Positions 1 through 5,581 of a DNA stretch of 8,061 nucleotides are shown here, piece by piece. A program made the position numbers and the translations under genes. Source of the DNA: an uncultured Desulfovibrio sp. (GTDB lineage: Bacteria > Desulfobacterota > Desulfovibrionia > Desulfovibrionales > Desulfovibrionaceae). Under the pieces are notes generated by a model that ran no database searches, was not told where the DNA came from, and saw nothing but the letters and a program-made list of their open reading frames with translations. Where the stretch lies: contig CAMBWG010000082.1 of NCBI GenBank assembly GCA_945871415.1, forward strand, positions 1 through 8,061. The letters are read 5' to 3'. Every line of letters starts with the position of its first letter. Positions within the stretch are counted from its first letter, which is position 1.

Positions 1-129
1 ATGGGGCTTTCTTTTTTGAGCAAGCCCTCTGTTAACTTTCTGAGTACAATCTGCCAGTTTGTCCGTCAGGCGCGTTTTTTCGTAGGCGTAACCGTAGGTC
101 CTGATAATGCGGATATCGGGCAGAGACAC
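1..129 (-). CDS. Unrecognised protein, N-terminal 43 residues only
   Basis: The reading frame begins with GTG at 129 and runs off the left edge without a stop. AAGGAG lies six bases upstream of the GTG, which supports this start. The translation begins VSLPDIRIIRTYGYAYEKTR and continues basic and hydrophilic, ending KRKPH at the edge. No signal peptide, membrane segment or known motif is visible, and I do not recognise the family. The frame stays open upstream of the GTG (through about 360), where it would read KGKYLFLLTAPRKEF just before the start. The true protein could therefore be longer, or a longer gene may have been frameshifted. No gene lies between it and the convergent end of the glycosyltransferase repeats. 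Confidence 0.4.
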   Translation of the reverse strand, partial: MSLPDIRIIRTYGYAYEKTRLTDKLADCTQKVNRGLAQKRKPH

Positions 130-373
130 AGAGAACTCCTTGCGGGGCGCGGTGAGAAGAAAAAGGTACTTTCCTTTTACTGTAGTCGCGGAGTCGGGCC
201 GGGTCAATGGCGGCGTGCGCCGGAATCGGGCGCTTCCGTGCCTCGTCCGGTATGAGTTGCGCAAAGATGACGGCGGGTTCGCGAGATATGACGCCCGGGG
301 CCCGTTCCCGCACGACGACGGAGCATTCTTTCTGCCGGGGACGGCGCTTGCGGGAAACTGAAAATGCTCCGGA
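130..373 (-). pseudogene. Possible frameshifted coding remnant upstream of the left-edge gene
   Basis: Between about 345 and 180 the minus strand has coding-like composition (C/G-rich third positions, no stops) in a frame different from that of the 129 start. That frame reads, for example, PAVIFAQLIPDEARKRPIP, and later meets a stop at 32. Near 180, at an A-rich stretch, the coding-like signal moves to the frame used by the GTG at 129. No convincing start codon or ribosome binding site opens the upstream part, and it is cut off by repeat A at about 374. The simplest reading is a decayed or truncated gene, but chance open frames in GC-rich DNA could give the same picture. Confidence 0.2.
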
Positions 374-480
374 GCGTTTCAGCTTTGAAAAAGGGGAAAC
401 GCGGGGCGGCACAGCGCCGCCCGGCCCGAAGTGAGCGGAAAAACCGCGTTTTTTCCGCGAAACGACAGGTCGTATGGTTT
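374..480 (+). repeat. Repeat family A, copy 1 (three hairpin modules)
   Basis: This intergenic repeat is a string of hairpins. First is an imperfect GCGTTTC...GAAACGC stem at 374-402. Next is GGGCGGC/GCCGCCC around 408-424. Third is GCGGAAAAA/TTTTTCCGC, followed by GAAACGACAGG, at 433-469. The same modules in the same order recur at 5621-5720. The first two recur at 5224-5280, and the third recurs inverted at 2710-2756. It codes for nothing I can support. Confidence 0.8.
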
Positions 481-483
481 GAG

Positions 484-580
484 GCGCGCAGCGACCCGGC
501 GGGCGGCCGCGGGCCGTGCCCGTCAGGCGACGCGGGAGCCTTACGGGCATCGACAGCGGAGCAAAGGGCTTTCTTCCCTC
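484..580 (+). repeat. Partial repeat C, inverted relative to the copy at 2484-2580
   Basis: This stretch abuts the glycosyltransferase stop codon. It shares GGCCGTGCCCGT (512-523) and TACGGGCATCGACAGC (542-557), plus GCGCGC at its outer end and a TTC-TTCCC motif at its inner end, with the reverse complement of 2484-2580. The two copies therefore form an inverted pair around the glycosyltransferase gene. Read in the direction of that gene, GCCCGT (near 543-548) can pair with ACGGGC (near 518-523). It could thus shape the 3' end of the transcript, although no T-run follows. Confidence 0.7.
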
Positions 581-2434
581 TCAGGAAAGCCGTAATGCGT
601 CCTGAGCCCGGACACGAAGACGCCAGCCGCCGGGCGTCCATGAGAGGGCGGGATTCTGGAAGGGCGGCGCGGCCAGCAGCTCGCCCCAGCGTTCGCGCAG
701 GGCGGGGGAGGCGGCAACGGGCGCGGCCGGTCCGGCGGAAAGAACGTCCAGCGGCAGGACAAGAGAGCGCAGGCCGCGACGGCTCCAGACGGAGAAGCAG
801 AAATCGGCGTCGGCCCAGAGCCCGGCATGCGCATCAAGACCGTCGCAGTCTTCCAGCAGATCGCGGCGGCAGCAGAGGCCGTCGAGACGGACGGCGGGCA
901 CGGCATGGGGAAGGTTGATCCAGTTGAAGTAGCCGCCGGAACGCTGGTGCAGGCCCTGATAAGCGGGGCAGAGGACGGGAACTTCGCCGTCGGGTGTGCG
1001 CTGATGTCCCACGGCATAGCCCGCATGCTGGAAAAAGCCGCGCGGCGACAGGGAGCGGGAGCCTACGGCGGCAATGCCGGGCCGCAGGAGCGCGCCGCAG
1101 GCCTGCGCCGCCCAGCCCGGCGTCAGCGGCGCATCGTTGAGACGCTGGAAGCAGAGAATGCCGCCCCGGGCAATACGCAGGGCCTTGTCGGCCAGCATGA
1201 CGGCGTCCGCGCCGTGCCCGACGGCCAGCCGGGCGTGCAGATGTTCCGCCAGCGGCCGCAGACTTTCCTGCACGGCCGCGGGGCCGATGATCAGCGTTTC
1301 GTGTTCCATACCGCACTGTTCCAGCCACTGGAGCCAGCGCGCCGCCAGGGCGGGCACGGGGGCGGCGTCGGCCAGCAGGGCAACGGTCAGCAGGGGGGCG
1401 CGCCGGGGAGGCGGAAAACAGGGGCGGGCATGGGTGGAATCCTCGGGGACGGGCAGGGCCGCATGCAGATCCGTTGCGGCGGCAAAGGAGGCGCGGGCGC
1501 GCTGCGCCGCCTCCCGGGCATAGGGCTTGGCGGCCCAGCCGGCGGCCGTGCTGTCTTCGTGACGACGCCAGTGATAGAGAATGCGGGGAATGTGGACAAA
1601 GGCCTGTTCGCCGTAACGGGCCAGCAGGCGCAGGACAAGATCATAATCCTGCGCCCCTTCGAGTCCGGGGATAAAGCCGTTCAGAGCGCGCAGGGTGGTC
1701 GTGCGGTACACGCCCAGATGATTGACGCAGTTGCAGCAGAGCAGCAAATCGGGGTCAAGACCGGGCTTGAACAGCGGGTTGAGGTGCGTGCGGCGGCCGT
1801 CCGCATCCTCCGTGAACTGATCTTCGTCGGAAAAGAAGGCCTCCGCTCCGGGATGGGCGTTGACGGCGGCCGCGACCACGGCCAGCGCTTCGGGCGGCAG
1901 CAGATCGTCCTGATCAAGCAGGGCGCACCACTGCCCCGCGGCAAGCTCCAGCGCGCTGTTGCAGGCCGCGCTGATGTGCCCGTTTTCCGGGCGAAAGACC
2001 AGACGCAGGCGCGGATCGCGCCGGGCATAGTCCTCAAGCAGGGGGCGCGTGTCCTCACGGGTGGAGGCGTCGTCGGCAATGCACAGCTCCCAGTCCCGCC
2101 AGGTCTGGGCCAGCACCGAATCCAGCGCGGCGCGCAGGTGTTCCGGCCGGGGGTTATAGACCGGCATGAGCACGGAAATACGCGGGCCTTCGGCCGGTAC
2201 CGGCGGCAAAGGCCCGGCCGCGGCCAGCCGCCGCCAGGCCGTATAGGCTTCCCCGGAAATGGGCGGCCTGTTGAACAGCCCGCGCGCAAAGAGCGTGCGC
2301 AGAAAGTCCAGCCCGGCCTCCGGGCCTTCGTCCCGCGCCAGCGCATCGGCCAGCGCCAGACTGTGCTGCCGCAGGGCGCGGCGTTCCTCGTCCGTTCCGG
2401 CGGCATCAACAAGCGCGTTCGCGCGTGCGTTCAT
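581..2434 (-). CDS. Family 2 glycosyltransferase with degenerate second domain
   Basis: Predicted 617-residue cytosolic or membrane-associated enzyme that transfers a sugar from a nucleotide donor to a glycan acceptor, probably a surface polysaccharide or LPS. Residues 84-290 form a GT-A domain. It shows ISVLMPVYNP (86-95), the donor-binding Asp pair DDAS (121-124), the metal-binding DQDD (174-177), a second acidic patch FSDEDQF (201-207) and QDYDL (262-266), a likely catalytic-base region. Residues 350-560 resemble the C-terminal half of a second GT2 unit (AVGSR, QHAGYAVG, DADFCFSVWSRRG) but lack a clear DxD, so that half may only bind. The start is set by AAGGGAGGT four bases upstream of ATG 2434; the frame stays open further 5' but only through repeat sequence. 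No signal peptide or membrane helix is seen. Acceptor and linkage cannot be told from the sequence. It is a single gene, bracketed by inverted repeats. Confidence 0.9.
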   Translation of the reverse strand: MNARANALVDAAGTDEERRALRQHSLALADALARDEGPEAGLDFLRTLFARGLFNRPPISGEAYTAWRRLAAAGPLPPVPAEGPRISVLMPVYNPRPEHLRAALDSVLAQTWRDWELCIADDASTREDTRPLLEDYARRDPRLRLVFRPENGHISAACNSALELAAGQWCALLDQDDLLPPEALAVVAAAVNAHPGAEAFFSDEDQFTEDADGRRTHLNPLFKPGLDPDLLLCCNCVNHLGVYRTTTLRALNGFIPGLEGAQDYDLVLRLLARYGEQAFVHIPRILYHWRRHEDSTAAGWAAKPYAREAAQRARASFAAATDLHAALPVPEDSTHARPCFPPPRRAPLLTVALLADAAPVPALAARWLQWLEQCGMEHETLIIGPAAVQESLRPLAEHLHARLAVGHGADAVMLADKALRIARGGILCFQRLNDAPLTPGWAAQACGALLRPGIAAVGSRSLSPRGFFQHAGYAVGHQRTPDGEVPVLCPAYQGLHQRSGGYFNWINLPHAVPAVRLDGLCCRRDLLEDCDGLDAHAGLWADADFCFSVWSRRGLRSLVLPLDVLSAGPAAPVAASPALRERWGELLAAPPFQNPALSWTPGGWRLRVRAQDALRLS

Positions 2435-2476
2435 GGCGACCTCCCTTGCGGCGCGTTTTGAGAGTTCTAAAAGATT

Positions 2477-2693
2477 CTTCCGGGGGGAAGGAAACCCCCT
2501 TATCTCTGCTGTCGATGCCCGTAGTTTCCTTCGTCGCAACGGGCACGGCCTGCGGCCGCCTTCGGTCGCGGCTGGCGCGCAAGGGGCGTTTCCTTCCCCC
2601 CGGGCCCCCCATCCTTCCCCCAACGCGCTTTTTCAGAGGGGCACAGGCAATGTGGCAGGCATTTTTTATAGTTATGTGTGGTCAGTAATGTCT
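2477..2693 (-). repeat. Repeat family C, copy 1, with long inverted arms
   Basis: Arms at 2480-2501 and 2581-2603 are near-perfect reverse complements (GGGGGGAAGGAAAC against GTTTCCTTCCCCCC, with flanks). They enclose a loop that holds TGCCCGT/ACGGGCA and a GCGGCCG/CGGTCGC stem. To the right follow GGCCCCCCATCCTTCCCCC, then ACGCGCTTTTTCAGAGGGG and a tail ending near ATGTCT. The right arm, this tail and ATGTCT recur at 5077-5179. It fills the gap upstream of the glycosyltransferase. I see no gene in it. Confidence 0.75.
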
Positions 2694-2709
2694 GTTTTTT
2701 TAGAACAGG

Positions 2710-2756
2710 CCTGTCGTTTCGCGGAAAAAAGCGCGGTTTTTCCGCTCGCTTCGGCC
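2710..2756 (-). repeat. Repeat family A, copy 2 (inverted, third hairpin only)
   Basis: On the minus strand this reads GGCCGAAGCGAGCGG, then AAAAACCGCG, a T-run, and CCGCGAAACGACAGG. It is nearly identical to 423-469 and 5673-5718. Only the third hairpin module is present. It forms the outer part of the inverted pair around the glycosyltransferase. The remaining 70 bases up to the Cys-rich gene show nothing recognisable. Confidence 0.75.
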
Positions 2757-2830
2757 TGTGCCGTGCTGTGTTGCCGCCGCGGGCATCACTATAGCCGTCC
2801 GAACGGGCAAGGGAAAGCCCCCTGCCGCGT

Positions 2831-3136
2831 TCAGCGGCGCAGCGTCCAGGGAAAATCCACGCCGGGACGCACGCCGTAGTCGTCGTCGGACGGTTCGTCC
2901 ATATCCTCCGCCGGTTGCCATGCGTCGGCATGACAGCGGCAGTGACTTTCGGGACTGAGCAGCACCACCGCGCCGAAACCGGCGTCCGGCTCCACGGCAT
3001 GACAGAGGCAGGGCGCGCGCAGACGCGGACCGCCGCCCCCCGGGCTGCCGTCGGGCAGGATGACGGTCACGGCGAGAGCCTGCCCGTAATGGACGCAGGT
3101 GCCGCAGACTCGCTCATCATTACTGAAATGGAACAT
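2831..3136 (-). CDS. Small Cys/His-rich hypothetical protein
   Basis: 101 residues. The start is ATG 3136, preceded by AGGGAGG three bases upstream. An upstream in-frame start would add 26 mostly Arg/Thr residues without a better ribosome binding site. Paired cysteines and nearby histidines occur in three places: CGTCVHYG (C11, C14, H16), CLCH (C43, C45, H46) and HCRCH (H65, C66, C68, H69). This suggests a bound metal such as zinc, but no named fold is recognised. The tail is acidic (EDMDEPSDDDYG). It is transcribed away from the replication operon. Its candidate promoter overlaps an operator-like palindrome identical in plan to the one at the replication promoter, so both are probably under one regulator. 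A phage accessory protein is an inference from context. Confidence 0.65.
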   Translation of the reverse strand: MFHFSNDERVCGTCVHYGQALAVTVILPDGSPGGGGPRLRAPCLCHAVEPDAGFGAVVLLSPESHCRCHADAWQPAEDMDEPSDDDYGVRPGVDFPWTLRR

Positions 3137-3227
3137 GGGCCTCCCTGTGCGGCGCGCCGCAAGGTTCGTCCCTCGCCGGTTCCGCGGGGTGCTTCCCTCG
3201 CGGCGTGTCCGCATGGTTGAATAATCG

Positions 3228-3265
3228 TACCAAACGGTAATATATCAGGCTGTCGGTTTCGGCAA
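3228..3265 (-). promoter_or_regulatory. Operator 1 (TACC-N4-GGTA) over promoter of the Cys-rich gene
   Basis: The palindrome TACCAAACGGTA lies at 3228-3239. On the minus strand, TTGCCG (3265-3260), a 17-base gap and TATTAC (3242-3237) form a sigma70-like promoter. Its -10 overlaps the palindrome, and transcription would start within or next to it, about 90 bases before ATG 3136. The plus strand also carries a weaker TTGAAT (3217-3222) and TAATAT (3238-3243) with 15-base spacing. A repressor bound here would block transcription. Confidence 0.5.
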
Positions 3266-3467
3266 TATTTTTGGTGCTGTTTTTGGTGTTTTTATAGATT
3301 TTTCTATTTTTATGGAAAAAAATTTTTCGCAGATCTGTGTAAAGCACGCTGTTTTTGGTTTGGGAAGAAAAAAGTTTTTCTTTTTTATGTCAGAGTATCT
3401 ATATGTTTGTTTCGTTTTTCCGATAATTATTCCAGTCTCAGCCGGGTGTCGCTCTTGAAAGTTTCGA
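3240..3467. other. AT-rich island between divergent genes
   Basis: These bases are strikingly rich in A and T against a GC-rich background, with long T-runs and A-runs. GCTGTTTTTGGT occurs exactly twice (3276-3287 and 3348-3359), and TTTTTGGTG is repeated at a 12-base interval (3268, 3280). AAGAAAAA-AG-TTTTTCTT (3365-3382) is palindromic. Minus-strand open frames here are Lys/Asn-rich and lack ribosome binding sites, so I call no gene. It may be a regulatory spacer, a silenced foreign promoter region or an easily melted segment. Confidence 0.6.
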
Positions 3468-3483
3468 TACCATTTGGTAATAA
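3455..3483 (+). promoter_or_regulatory. Replication-operon promoter overlapped by operator 2
   Basis: TTGAAA (3455-3460), a 17-base spacer and TAATAA (3478-3483) make a strong sigma70-like promoter. The palindrome TACCATTTGGTA (3468-3479) fills the second half of the spacer and enters the -10. It matches operator 1 in both half-sites and in the following ATA. Transcription would start near 3490, giving a leader of about 47 bases. Confidence 0.6.
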
Positions 3484-3497
3484 GCGTTTTTGTGGAT

Positions 3498-3521
3498 GCC
3501 CGCCTTGCGGGCGGAATTTTT
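3498..3521 (+). promoter_or_regulatory. Leader hairpin with T-run, possible attenuator
   Basis: GCCCGC (3498-3503) and GCGGGC (3507-3512) pair around a CTT loop. GGAA and then five Ts (3517-3521) follow, and the ribosome binding site GGAGGTG comes directly after. The four-base gap between stem and T-run makes it a weak terminator at best. Its place in the leader suggests partial attenuation or control of translation. Confidence 0.35.
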
Positions 3522-3536
3522 CCGGAGGTGCTCTCC

Positions 3537-4484
3537 ATGAAATGGTTTCGCTGGTATCACGGCACCGTGGATGATCGTAAATGGCTCGTCGTGTCCCGCT
3601 ACTGCGGACAGAGTCGGGCCGTCGTGCTGGCGGTCTGGTGCGCGTTGCTTGAATTTGCCTCGCAGGCCGAGGAACGCGGCTCCATTGCCGCCTTTGACTG
3701 TGAAAGTCTTGATGCGCTGCTCGGCGTGGAGGACGGCGTCTGTGCCGCTGTGATGCAGGCCTTTGTCCGCAAGGGGCTTGTCAGCGGCGGGCGTCTGACG
3801 GCCTGGGAGAGACGGCAGCCCCGCCGCGAGGACGAGGACGCGGCCGAACGGCAGCGTCGCCGGCGGCAGCGGCTGGCCCTGCCGCCCGCGCAGGCGGTGT
3901 CCCCGGATTGTACGGCGGACTCCGGCGCGGATGCGGCGGAAGAAACTTTTCCCGTGATTCCGGCGGAATATGAGGAATGTCACGCAGTGTCACGCACGGT
4001 CACGCCGTGTCACGCCCCAGAGGAAGATACAGAGAAGAGTATATCTTTCTCCCCCCCTCCCCCCTCGTCCTCTCCGATCCCCGCGGCGGATGCCGCACCA
4101 TTGCCGCGTGTGGACGCGGCCCGGGAGAGCGTGCCGCCTCCGGCGGAAGAGGGGGACATGGGCTTTCAGCAGCTTGTGGCGGCTTATCCCGCCGCCCATG
4201 TGGCCCCCCGCGCCGAGGCGCTCGACATCTGGCGGCGTCTCGGGCGCGGCAATGCGCGGCCCGGGCTGCCCCGTCTGCTTCAGGGGCTTGCTCTCTGGCG
4301 AGACTCCTCGCTCTGGCGCAAGGAGGACGGCCGCTATATTCCCAAGCTGGCAAATTTCCTCCGGCGGCGCATGTGGGAAGACGCGCCTCCGGCTTCCGGC
4401 GAGGACTGGAAGACCGCCGAGACCCGCCAGAAGGCCTATCGCGCCCGCATGAACGCGCTGCTCCGGGAGGCCTGTCATGGATAG
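3537..4484 (+). CDS. Phage-type replication initiator / replisome organiser-like protein
   Basis: 315 residues. The start is ATG 3537, with GGAGGTG six bases upstream. An ATG-like start 63 bases earlier lies inside the operator and has no such site. Residues 1-90 (starting MKWFRWYHGTVDDRKWLVVS) resemble the winged-helix N-terminus of phage replisome organisers. Residues 95-205 form a charged, then Pro/Ser/Ala-rich linker. Residues 207-282 (YPAAHVAP..., GRYIPKLANFLRRRMWED) match the C-terminal pattern of phage replication proteins that contact the helicase machinery. The plan resembles lambda O: DNA-binding N-terminus, linker encoded by candidate origin repeats, partner-binding C-terminus. The gene overlaps the next by eight bases, so the two are translationally coupled. 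The family call rests on recognisable N- and C-terminal patterns; the precise subfamily is uncertain. Confidence 0.7.
   Translation: MKWFRWYHGTVDDRKWLVVSRYCGQSRAVVLAVWCALLEFASQAEERGSIAAFDCESLDALLGVEDGVCAAVMQAFVRKGLVSGGRLTAWERRQPRREDEDAAERQRRRRQRLALPPAQAVSPDCTADSGADAAEETFPVIPAEYEECHAVSRTVTPCHAPEEDTEKSISFSPPPPSSSPIPAADAAPLPRVDAARESVPPPAEEGDMGFQQLVAAYPAAHVAPRAEALDIWRRLGRGNARPGLPRLLQGLALWRDSSLWRKEDGRYIPKLANFLRRRMWEDAPPASGEDWKTAETRQKAYRARMNALLREACHG
3978..4053 (+). other. Candidate replication origin: four 10-bp iterons plus A+T/purine-rich tract
   Basis: TGTCACGC begins at 3978, 3988 and 4008, and GGTCACGC at 3998, giving four GTCACGC units at an exact 10-bp pitch. Because 10 is not a multiple of three, the repeats are read in different frames (CHA, VSR, TVTP, CHA), so the repetition is not a protein repeat. 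Bases 4020-4053 are purine-rich, with TATATC and an imperfect palindrome (GAGAAGA...TCTTTCTC), followed by a C-rich pyrimidine tract. Iterons inside the initiator gene followed by an A+T-rich tract is the lambda-type origin plan. Confidence 0.5.
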
Positions 4485-4971
4485 GGAACTTTTTGTCGCC
4501 ACGCTCGGCGTCGTGCATGCCCTGTTCGGCAAGCCCGCGCCCGGGCCCGCCGTGACGCAGGCCCTCTGGGATCGCGTCGCCTCCTATCCCGATGCCGTGC
4601 TTCCTCTTTTCGAGCAGCGGCTTGAACTGGCCGAACGTCTGCCCGCCAATCTCTACCGGGAGTTTCATGCCGCCCGCGAAGACTGGCGGAGTCGCGTCGC
4701 CGCCCGCAGGCAGGCCGCTCCCCGGGCTCAGTGTCCCGTCTGTGCCGGGCAGCGCGGTTTCTGGTGCTGGCAGCGCGAAACCGCCGGTCGCTGGCATCAC
4801 TTTTTTGTGCCCTGCGCCCGCTGTCAGCCCTCTTCCGGGCGGGCGCGTCCCTCTCCCGAAACGCTCCGCGCCCGCGGCATTCTCGTCATGCCCCCGGGCT
4901 ATCCCGGCGGCCCCACGGCCTTTGACCGGGATCACGCGCTCGGCGTCCTCTGGCCCCATGCCGGAAATTAG
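4477..4971 (+). CDS. Zn-ribbon protein, probable phage helicase loader or replication partner
   Basis: 164 residues. The start ATG 4477 lies inside the 3' end of the initiator gene, and GGGAGG sits six bases upstream. The N-terminal 75 residues are helical in character (FVATLGVVHALFGKP, then WDRVASYPDA and a stretch rich in Glu, Leu and Arg), resembling the small helicase-loader/G39P-type domains common beside phage initiators. C86-x2-C89 and C113-x2-C116 form a zinc-ribbon knuckle pair with three Trp residues and two His residues between them. The tail is Pro/Gly-rich. There is no Walker A motif, so it is not a DnaC-type ATPase. The helicase-loading role is inferred from position and the faint N-terminal resemblance. 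Regulation is shared with the initiator through the 3455-3483 promoter. Confidence 0.6.
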   Translation: MDRELFVATLGVVHALFGKPAPGPAVTQALWDRVASYPDAVLPLFEQRLELAERLPANLYREFHAAREDWRSRVAARRQAAPRAQCPVCAGQRGFWCWQRETAGRWHHFFVPCARCQPSSGRARPSPETLRARGILVMPPGYPGGPTAFDRDHALGVLWPHAGN

Positions 4972-4993
4972 GGGCTGTTAACGCTACATTGTT

Positions 4994-5179
4994 CTTCTGG
5001 GGGGAAGGACCCCCCCGGCTGGCGCACAAGGGAACTGCAAGAACGCCTTTTCTCGCTTCGCTATGAAAAGGCCCGGCCTTTCCCCCAGGCCCCCCATCCT
5101 TCCCCCCAGCGCGATTTTTCAGAGGGGATAAGGCCATGTGCAGGCATCTTTCAATGGTTATGGGTAGCCGGAAATGTCT
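4994..5179 (-). repeat. Repeat family C, copy 2
   Basis: CTGGGGGGAAGG (4997-5008) pairs with CCTTTCCCCCAG (5077-5088). Inside is GCCTTTTC/GAAAAGGC (5045-5052 with 5065-5072). The right side then reads GGCCCCCCATCCTTCCCCC, AGCGCGATTTTTCAGAGGGG and a tail ending ATGTCT, matching the copy at 2581-2693. It lies 22 bases past the stop of the replication operon. In that orientation a stem followed by TTTTT could end transcription. Confidence 0.75.
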
Positions 5180-5223
5180 ATTTATTTGAAATGTATTGTG
5201 GATTTGTGTTGACAGGCCCTGAA

Positions 5224-5280
5224 GCGTTTCCCCGTTGAAGAAGGTGAAACGCGAGGTGGCGGCACAGCGTCGCCCGGCCC
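5224..5280 (+). repeat. Repeat family A, copy 3 (first two hairpins)
   Basis: A degenerate GCGTTTC...GAAACGC hairpin (5224-5252) is followed by GGTGGCGGC...GTCGCC (5255-5274) and CGGCCC. It is cut off before the third module and lies just upstream of the helix-turn-helix gene, so it would be part of that gene's leader. TTGACA occurs at 5209-5214, but no matching -10 is seen. Confidence 0.7.
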
Positions 5281-5315
5281 CTTCCCACGACAGCAAACAC
5301 AAAGGAGCATCCCTC

Positions 5316-5549
5316 ATGTTTCAGCCGACGGCCTGCGCGCCGCGCATTCTGCGAACCCTTGACGAAATCTGCGAAACCTTCGGCGTCGGCCGCAAGACCG
5401 TGCGCGCCTGGGCCCGTCGCGGCGCGCCCATCGCCGTGGAAGGCCACGGCGCACGCACCCGCTACAGCGCCGAAATCAACGACCTCCAGCGCTGGCGCGT
5501 TCACGCCTCCGCCCGCTGCGACGCCTTCAGCATGCCCTGCGCGGAATGA
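5316..5549 (+). CDS. Small helix-turn-helix DNA-binding protein
   Basis: 77 residues. The start is ATG 5316, with AAAGGAG seven to eight bases upstream. The in-frame start at 5235 would run through repeat A and is unlikely. Residues 15-39 (LDEICETFGVGRKTVRAW, then RRGAPI) form the helix-turn-helix, and residues 48-61 (TRYSAEINDLQRW) complete the short MerR/excisionase-like or Nu1-like fold. The layout (turn, small wing, conserved Trp) is typical of phage excisionases, small regulators and the N-terminal domain of small terminase subunits; length alone does not decide between them. It stands alone between repeats. It is not obviously the regulator of the TACC-N4-GGTA palindromes, though it cannot be excluded. 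Confidence 0.75.
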   Translation: MFQPTACAPRILRTLDEICETFGVGRKTVRAWARRGAPIAVEGHGARTRYSAEINDLQRWRVHASARCDAFSMPCAE

Positions 5550-5581
5550 GAGGGGGCGGGGAATGGGGCGGTTTGTTTGTT

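Noticed and set aside
827..2461. 544-codon open frame on the plus strand
   Set aside because: It is antisense to the glycosyltransferase, Gly/Arg/Gln-rich, without domain motifs, and arises from GC-rich codon structure.
423..2756. Site-specific invertible switch around the glycosyltransferase
   Set aside because: The inverted arms are imperfect and unequal in length, and no recombinase gene is in view; cassette borders are the safer reading.
3120..3538. Two overlapping minus-strand frames rich in Lys, Asn and Ile
   Set aside because: Composition follows the AT-rich island, the starts lack ribosome binding sites, and they would run through operator and promoter sequences.
4000..4959. 319-codon open frame on the minus strand
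   Set aside because: It is antisense to both replication genes, low complexity (Gly/Arg/Pro), with no ribosome binding site.
5209..5214. TTGACA as a promoter for the helix-turn-helix gene
   Set aside because: No acceptable -10 box lies 15-19 bases downstream; that stretch is repeat A.
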